Part shown: positions 59,590 to 64,000 of the stretch, one piece after another
Layout of the letters: every line of letters begins with the position of its first letter
How positions within the stretch are numbered: position 1 is the stretch's first letter
NCBI RefSeq assembly: GCF_034092465.1
Contig: NZ_CP139303.1
Coordinates: 958,865 to 1,022,864, forward strand
Length of the DNA: 64,000 bases
Direction: 5' to 3'
Source: Prochlorococcus sp. MIT 1223
GTDB taxonomy: Bacteria; Cyanobacteriota; Cyanobacteriia; PCC-6307; Cyanobiaceae
Translations under genes and position numbers: made by a program
The notes under the pieces: model-generated
Databases searched by the model: none
What the model saw: the letters and a program-made list of their open reading frames with translations, nothing else
What the model was told of the DNA's origin: nothing

Positions 59590-59651
59590 GCTTTTTTTTT
59601 TTTGGAAACGAGAACGATAAATAAAAGATCTTATTATCAATTAAATTTTAA

Positions 59652-61070
<1,419 letters not shown>

Positions 61071-61080
61071 TGAAGGCCTC

Positions 61081-61129
61081 AGCAGAATTAATCTCTGCTA
61101 AAGCTTTTTATTATTGATAAAAGCTTTTT
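61081..61129 (+). terminator. Two hairpins between crtP and crtB
   Basis: AGCAGA (61081-61086) pairs with TCTGCT (61094-61099). Directly after, AAAGCTTTTTAT (61100-61111, one bulged T) pairs with ATAAAAGCTTT (61117-61127) and ends in a T5 run. Together they could attenuate transcription between crtP and crtB or stabilise an mRNA end. The stem is AT-rich, so termination strength is uncertain. Confidence 0.35.
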
Positions 61130-61163
61130 GAACTAAAGAAAAACAATTCTCATTACTATCTCC

Positions 61164-62105
61164 TTGGCAAACCTACACTTCGACTTAACAGAAGCTTATG
61201 AGTCCTGCAGAAAGGAAACCGCTCACTGGGCGAAAACCTTTTATCTAGGAACGATGCTTTTGCCTCCTCGAAAAAGAAAAGCGATTTGGGCTATTTATGT
61301 TTGGTGTAGAAGAACTGATGAGCTAATGGATAGCCCTGAAGCTCAATCTTTACCATTAGATGAACTGTCTGGACGATTAGACAAATGGGAAATTAAAACT
61401 AAAAAAGTTTTCGAAGGAACAGTTGCTGATGAACTTGATGCTGTAATGGCAGATACGCTGCAATGTTTCCCACAATCAATACAGCCTTATTTGGATATGA
61501 TTGAAGGGCAAAGAATGGATTTAAGCTATAAAAGATATGAAACTTTTAAAGACTTAGAACTTTATTGCTACAGAGTTGCAGGAACTGTAGGTCTAATGAC
61601 GCAAGGAGTAATTGGAATTGATCCAGCTTATATTTCCAAAAATGAGCAATCACATCCTGACACTTCTCAAGCTGCAATTGCTTTAGGGATTGCTAATCAA
61701 CTAACAAATATTCTGAGAGATGTTGGTGAAGATAGGGCTAGAGGAAGAATTTATCTACCACTTGAAGATCTAAAACGTTTTGGTTATTCAGAAGACGATC
61801 TAATGGCTGGGAAAATTAATGATGAATGGAAAAATTTAATGGCTTTTCAACTCAAAAGAGCCAGAGAGTGGTTCGCTAAATCAGAAGAAGGTATTCGTTG
61901 GCTATCAGTAGATGCTAGGTGGCCTATTTGGACATCATTAAGACTCTATCGAGGAATACTAGATTCAATAGAAAAGCTTGATTACGATGTTTTTAATAAT
62001 CGTGCTTATGTAAATACAATCACCAAGGCAATTAACCTTCCGATCTCTTATTTAATTTCAGTTGGAAATGAACGTTTTAAATTAAAATATATTGCTAAAA
62101 ATTAA
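61164..62105 (+). CDS. crtB: Phytoene synthase
   Basis: CrtB/PSY (313 residues) condenses two geranylgeranyl diphosphates to 15-cis-phytoene. FYLGTMLLPPRKRKAIWAIYVWCRRTDELMD holds the first Asp-rich site (DELMD); NQLTNILRDVGEDRARGRIYLP holds the second (DVGED). Start is TTG at 61164, the only option near the conserved N-terminus. Confidence 0.96.
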   Translation: MANLHFDLTEAYESCRKETAHWAKTFYLGTMLLPPRKRKAIWAIYVWCRRTDELMDSPEAQSLPLDELSGRLDKWEIKTKKVFEGTVADELDAVMADTLQCFPQSIQPYLDMIEGQRMDLSYKRYETFKDLELYCYRVAGTVGLMTQGVIGIDPAYISKNEQSHPDTSQAAIALGIANQLTNILRDVGEDRARGRIYLPLEDLKRFGYSEDDLMAGKINDEWKNLMAFQLKRAREWFAKSEEGIRWLSVDARWPIWTSLRLYRGILDSIEKLDYDVFNNRAYVNTITKAINLPISYLISVGNERFKLKYIAKN

Positions 62106-62132
62106 TTATTTGAAAGTCTATTAGCCTATCGA

Positions 62133-62561
62133 TTAAGCAGGGGTCTTCTGATTTGCTAGTAATTCCTTCAACTTAGAAAGTTCGCCTGCCCATCTGGGGT
62201 CTGGGGCCTCCTTGTTGGGGGCATCACTATGAACCACTTTCTTAACTTCTTTTCTATTAGCTTGTGAATTTCCACCTGCTGAATTGTTATTCCTACGACC
62301 TCCATTATTAGATTCTTTTCTTTCTGAACGTTCTACCCGCAAATTACTGCCATTAAATTCATATCCATTCAATTTTTCAATCACTTCATTAGCTACCTTT
62401 ACATCACTAGTGCTTGCGAAACCAAAACCTCTGCATGCTTTTGTTTCCCGATCAAAAACTGCTTTGAAGCGAATTCCTTCACTTACAGAAGCAAGAAGCT
62501 CTTCAAGCTCTTTGATTTTGAAATTTTGCGGCAAGTTACCGATGTAAAGGCGAACGCTCAT
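62133..62561 (-). CDS. RNA-binding protein with a single RRM
   Basis: 142-residue cyanobacterial Rbp-type protein. RRM (about 1-80) with RNP2 LYIGNL and RNP1 CRGFGFAS; then an Asn/Gly/Ser/Arg-rich linker (RKESNNGGRRNNNSAGGN) and a C-terminal PDPRWAGELSKLKELLANQ segment. Relatives bind mRNA and are often cold-induced. The C-terminal PDPRWAxEL tail looks specific to marine picocyanobacteria (memory). ATG at 62561. Confidence 0.92.
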   Translation of the reverse strand: MSVRLYIGNLPQNFKIKELEELLASVSEGIRFKAVFDRETKACRGFGFASTSDVKVANEVIEKLNGYEFNGSNLRVERSERKESNNGGRRNNNSAGGNSQANRKEVKKVVHSDAPNKEAPDPRWAGELSKLKELLANQKTPA

Positions 62562-62631
62562 GGAAAAGAAGGTAAATAAGAGAGAAAAAGCATCATTAGG
62601 CAGGAACCTAATTCCAAGTGTGTGTAGTTAA

Positions 62632-63843
62632 TCACAAAAAGGGTTGCTTTTGTTGCCACAAGTAATGAGCCAATTGAACAGCTTCTTCTCGAGTATGCAA
62701 ACGATCAAATGCTTTTTCTATAGATAAGCATTCAAGAATCTCACCTAATAGAGGTCCTTGGTTTACTCCTAAGATTTCTTGAAGTTCAAATCCATCCAAT
62801 GGAGATGAAGGATGAAAAAGTGGGTCATCAGGGTCTCTCCATCTTTTTAACCAAATTATTTGATCTTCTTTGGATAAATCAATAATCAAGGCTGGTAAAT
62901 ACTTCTCAAGCTCAATATGTAATTTATAACGATCATATTCTGTAATATTTGCAAATGCTATTTCTTTATTATTATTCTGCCATTTTCGTAAAATCTTACA
63001 AGTCTGTATATCTTTTTTACTGAAACATAATCTATTCAATCCAGTATCACTTAGCAAATAAACCAATCGATATAAAGGCAAAGCTAATGCCATTTCACTC
63101 AAATAAAAGCTTTTCGCATGCTCAGAAGGATGAAATTCAGGTATAAAAACTTTACTTTTATCCTGCCAAGGGCTCAAGAGACCTATTTGATCAATCTGTG
63201 GAATTACAGAATCAGCCCAATTGCCTTTTACAAGTTTTTGAATCTCATTTTTAATCCTTTCAGGCGCAACTTCCGGCAAAAGATTTGAATGTCTTTGTAA
63301 AATTGACTCTGTTAGAAAATCTAAAGATAAATTAAACTCACTCATTAACCTGAAACCTCGCAATATTCTCAAGGGATCCTCTATTAAGTTTTCTTCATTA
63401 ATTGCAACAACCAGTTTATTTTTTAAGTCCATGATCCCATTAAATGGATCAACTATCTGGGGTTCTGAGCCCAGGGTTAGAGCTATTGCATTAATGGTGT
63501 AATCACGCCTAGATAGATCTTCCAATAAATTATCTCCTACTTGTCTGGCAACATCGATAGTCCAATCATTTAAAACCAATCTTGCAATATCTCTTTTCTC
63601 ATCTAAAACAACACATTTTCCCTCTAACTTCTCAGCTAATTTCCTGACAAGATGAATTGCATCAGAGTGAACTATAAAATCTAAATCAGGCTTAAGATTC
63701 AATTTATTCAATAAAGCATCACGAACAGCTCCTCCCACTAAGGCACAATCACTTGGAAGTTCCTTACAATCAAAAGGCCAACTTGATAGATTTAATCTTT
63801 CAACTAACACTCGAGTTAGTAGACTTAGATCATCCTCATTCAT
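62632..63843 (-). CDS. cca: CCA tRNA nucleotidyltransferase / poly(A) polymerase family
   Basis: Class II nucleotidyltransferase (403 residues) that adds or repairs tRNA 3' CCA ends, or acts as an A-adding relative. LVGGAVRDALLNKLNLKPDLDFIVHSD carries the GG and DxD motifs; RRDYTINAIAL and EDPLRILRGFRLMSEF are family signatures. The ATG at 63843 is preferred over a TTG at 63864. Divergent from ycf34 with 25 bases between starts. Confidence 0.9.
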   Translation of the reverse strand: MNEDDLSLLTRVLVERLNLSSWPFDCKELPSDCALVGGAVRDALLNKLNLKPDLDFIVHSDAIHLVRKLAEKLEGKCVVLDEKRDIARLVLNDWTIDVARQVGDNLLEDLSRRDYTINAIALTLGSEPQIVDPFNGIMDLKNKLVVAINEENLIEDPLRILRGFRLMSEFNLSLDFLTESILQRHSNLLPEVAPERIKNEIQKLVKGNWADSVIPQIDQIGLLSPWQDKSKVFIPEFHPSEHAKSFYLSEMALALPLYRLVYLLSDTGLNRLCFSKKDIQTCKILRKWQNNNKEIAFANITEYDRYKLHIELEKYLPALIIDLSKEDQIIWLKRWRDPDDPLFHPSSPLDGFELQEILGVNQGPLLGEILECLSIEKAFDRLHTREEAVQLAHYLWQQKQPFL

Positions 63844-63868
63844 TGCAAAATCCAATCCAGTCAAAGAA

Positions 63869-64000
63869 ATGTGTATCTGCGTAGACTGTCAATGGGTAGA
63901 TAGATGCAAGACTTACCATGCCGTAGAAAGGCAACATGGAGCACAGCATTTAACCTCCAATCCAGATTTTCAGGGAAACAATCCGCGTATTCATATAATT
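63869..64000 (+). CDS. ycf34: Ycf34 protein, 3' part outside window
   Basis: The first 44 codons of Ycf34 are in the window: it begins MCICVDCQWVDRCKTYHAVE, and the frame is open to the right edge. The four early cysteines (C2, C4, C7, C13) match the Ycf34 pattern; the Synechocystis protein is reported to be an Fe-S protein affecting phycobilisome and electron-transport state. ATG at 63869, 25 bases from the divergent cca start. Confidence 0.85.
   Translation, partial: MCICVDCQWVDRCKTYHAVERQHGAQHLTSNPDFQGNNPRIHII

Noticed and set aside
59590-59640. Longer ndhM N-terminus through the poly-A tract
   Set aside because: NdhM is normally about 115 residues starting near MSDTLLK; the extension is low-complexity Lys/Arg from the A-run.

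Overview
The window is a continuous piece of a small, AT-rich cyanobacterial chromosome (GC looks like the mid-to-high thirties by eye; not computed). Gene content and protein flavour point to Prochlorococcus, probably a low-light-adapted lineage; the lineage is an inference. Supporting evidence is a set of NDH-1 subunits (ndhH, ndhA-I-G-E, ndhD, ndhF and the cyanobacterial/plastid subunit ndhM), chlM, phylloquinone genes, crtP/crtB, an RbcR-type regulator, a PedR-like regulator, Ycf29-like and Ycf34 proteins, and several short cyanobacterial families. Coding density is very high: many genes overlap by 1 to 4 bases, convergent genes overlap by up to 44 bases, and only one stretch longer than 300 bases (13117-13519) lacks a gene. 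I see no tRNA, rRNA, insertion sequence, prophage, integron, CRISPR array or defence island. This is core genome.

Layout. 1-692: 3'-truncated eno (minus). 839-7154: clpB, then secE-nusG-rplK-rplA-rplJ-rplL, with an L10-type leader before rplJ and a clear intrinsic terminator after rplL. 7230-11058: rnhA, pyrD, a CobC-like aminotransferase and murG. 11115-13116: an unknown exported protein and pgk. 13520-19897: rbgA, an RluD-type pseudouridine synthase, a fused double ABC ATPase, relA/spoT and a DUF2062 protein. 19970-25195: mnmE-nadC-argS-hisC-like, tightly packed. 25216-28977: a degenerate metallo-beta-lactamase-fold protein, then prfB-(DUF3285-like)-ybeY-dgkA-trpG/pabA on the minus strand; prfB carries a programmed +1 frameshift. 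29057-36549: grx-gshB, the phylloquinone block (menF, menA-menC-menE, thioesterase) and ndhH. 36595-43582: rsmH, a cysteine desulfurase, a Ycf29-like response regulator, chlM, purE, cysC, a SUI1-like protein, trpB and a rhodanese. 43796-49306: gltA, ndhA-I-G-E, nadK and a CYTH protein. 49374-52885: an unannotated-looking small gene, a PedR-like LuxR protein, metF, a sugar nucleotidyltransferase and scpA. 52978-62105: ndhD, ndhF, an NnrU/Z-ISO-like protein, rbcR, a DUF3172 protein, ndhM, crtP and crtB. 62133-64000: an RRM protein, cca and the start of ycf34.

How the parts fit. Much of the window serves thylakoid electron transfer and its cofactors. Eight NDH-1 subunits are spread over four loci. 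The men genes make phylloquinone for photosystem I. ChlM acts in chlorophyll synthesis and CrtB/CrtP start carotenoid synthesis. The regulators present (RbcR, PedR-like, Ycf29-like) are of types tied to carbon status or photosynthetic redox state. The rest is translation, nucleotide, amino acid and cofactor housekeeping.

I did not find a clear new multi-gene system. The most distinctive items are the RF2 recoding site, a pair of related palindromes in the nnrU/rbcR divergent promoter, a perfect 19-bp inverted repeat inside a gene for an unknown exported protein, a small conserved-looking gene overlapping the pedR-like 3' end, a secreted metallo-hydrolase-fold protein lacking most metal ligands, and unusual active-site residues plus a C9 tract in menC.
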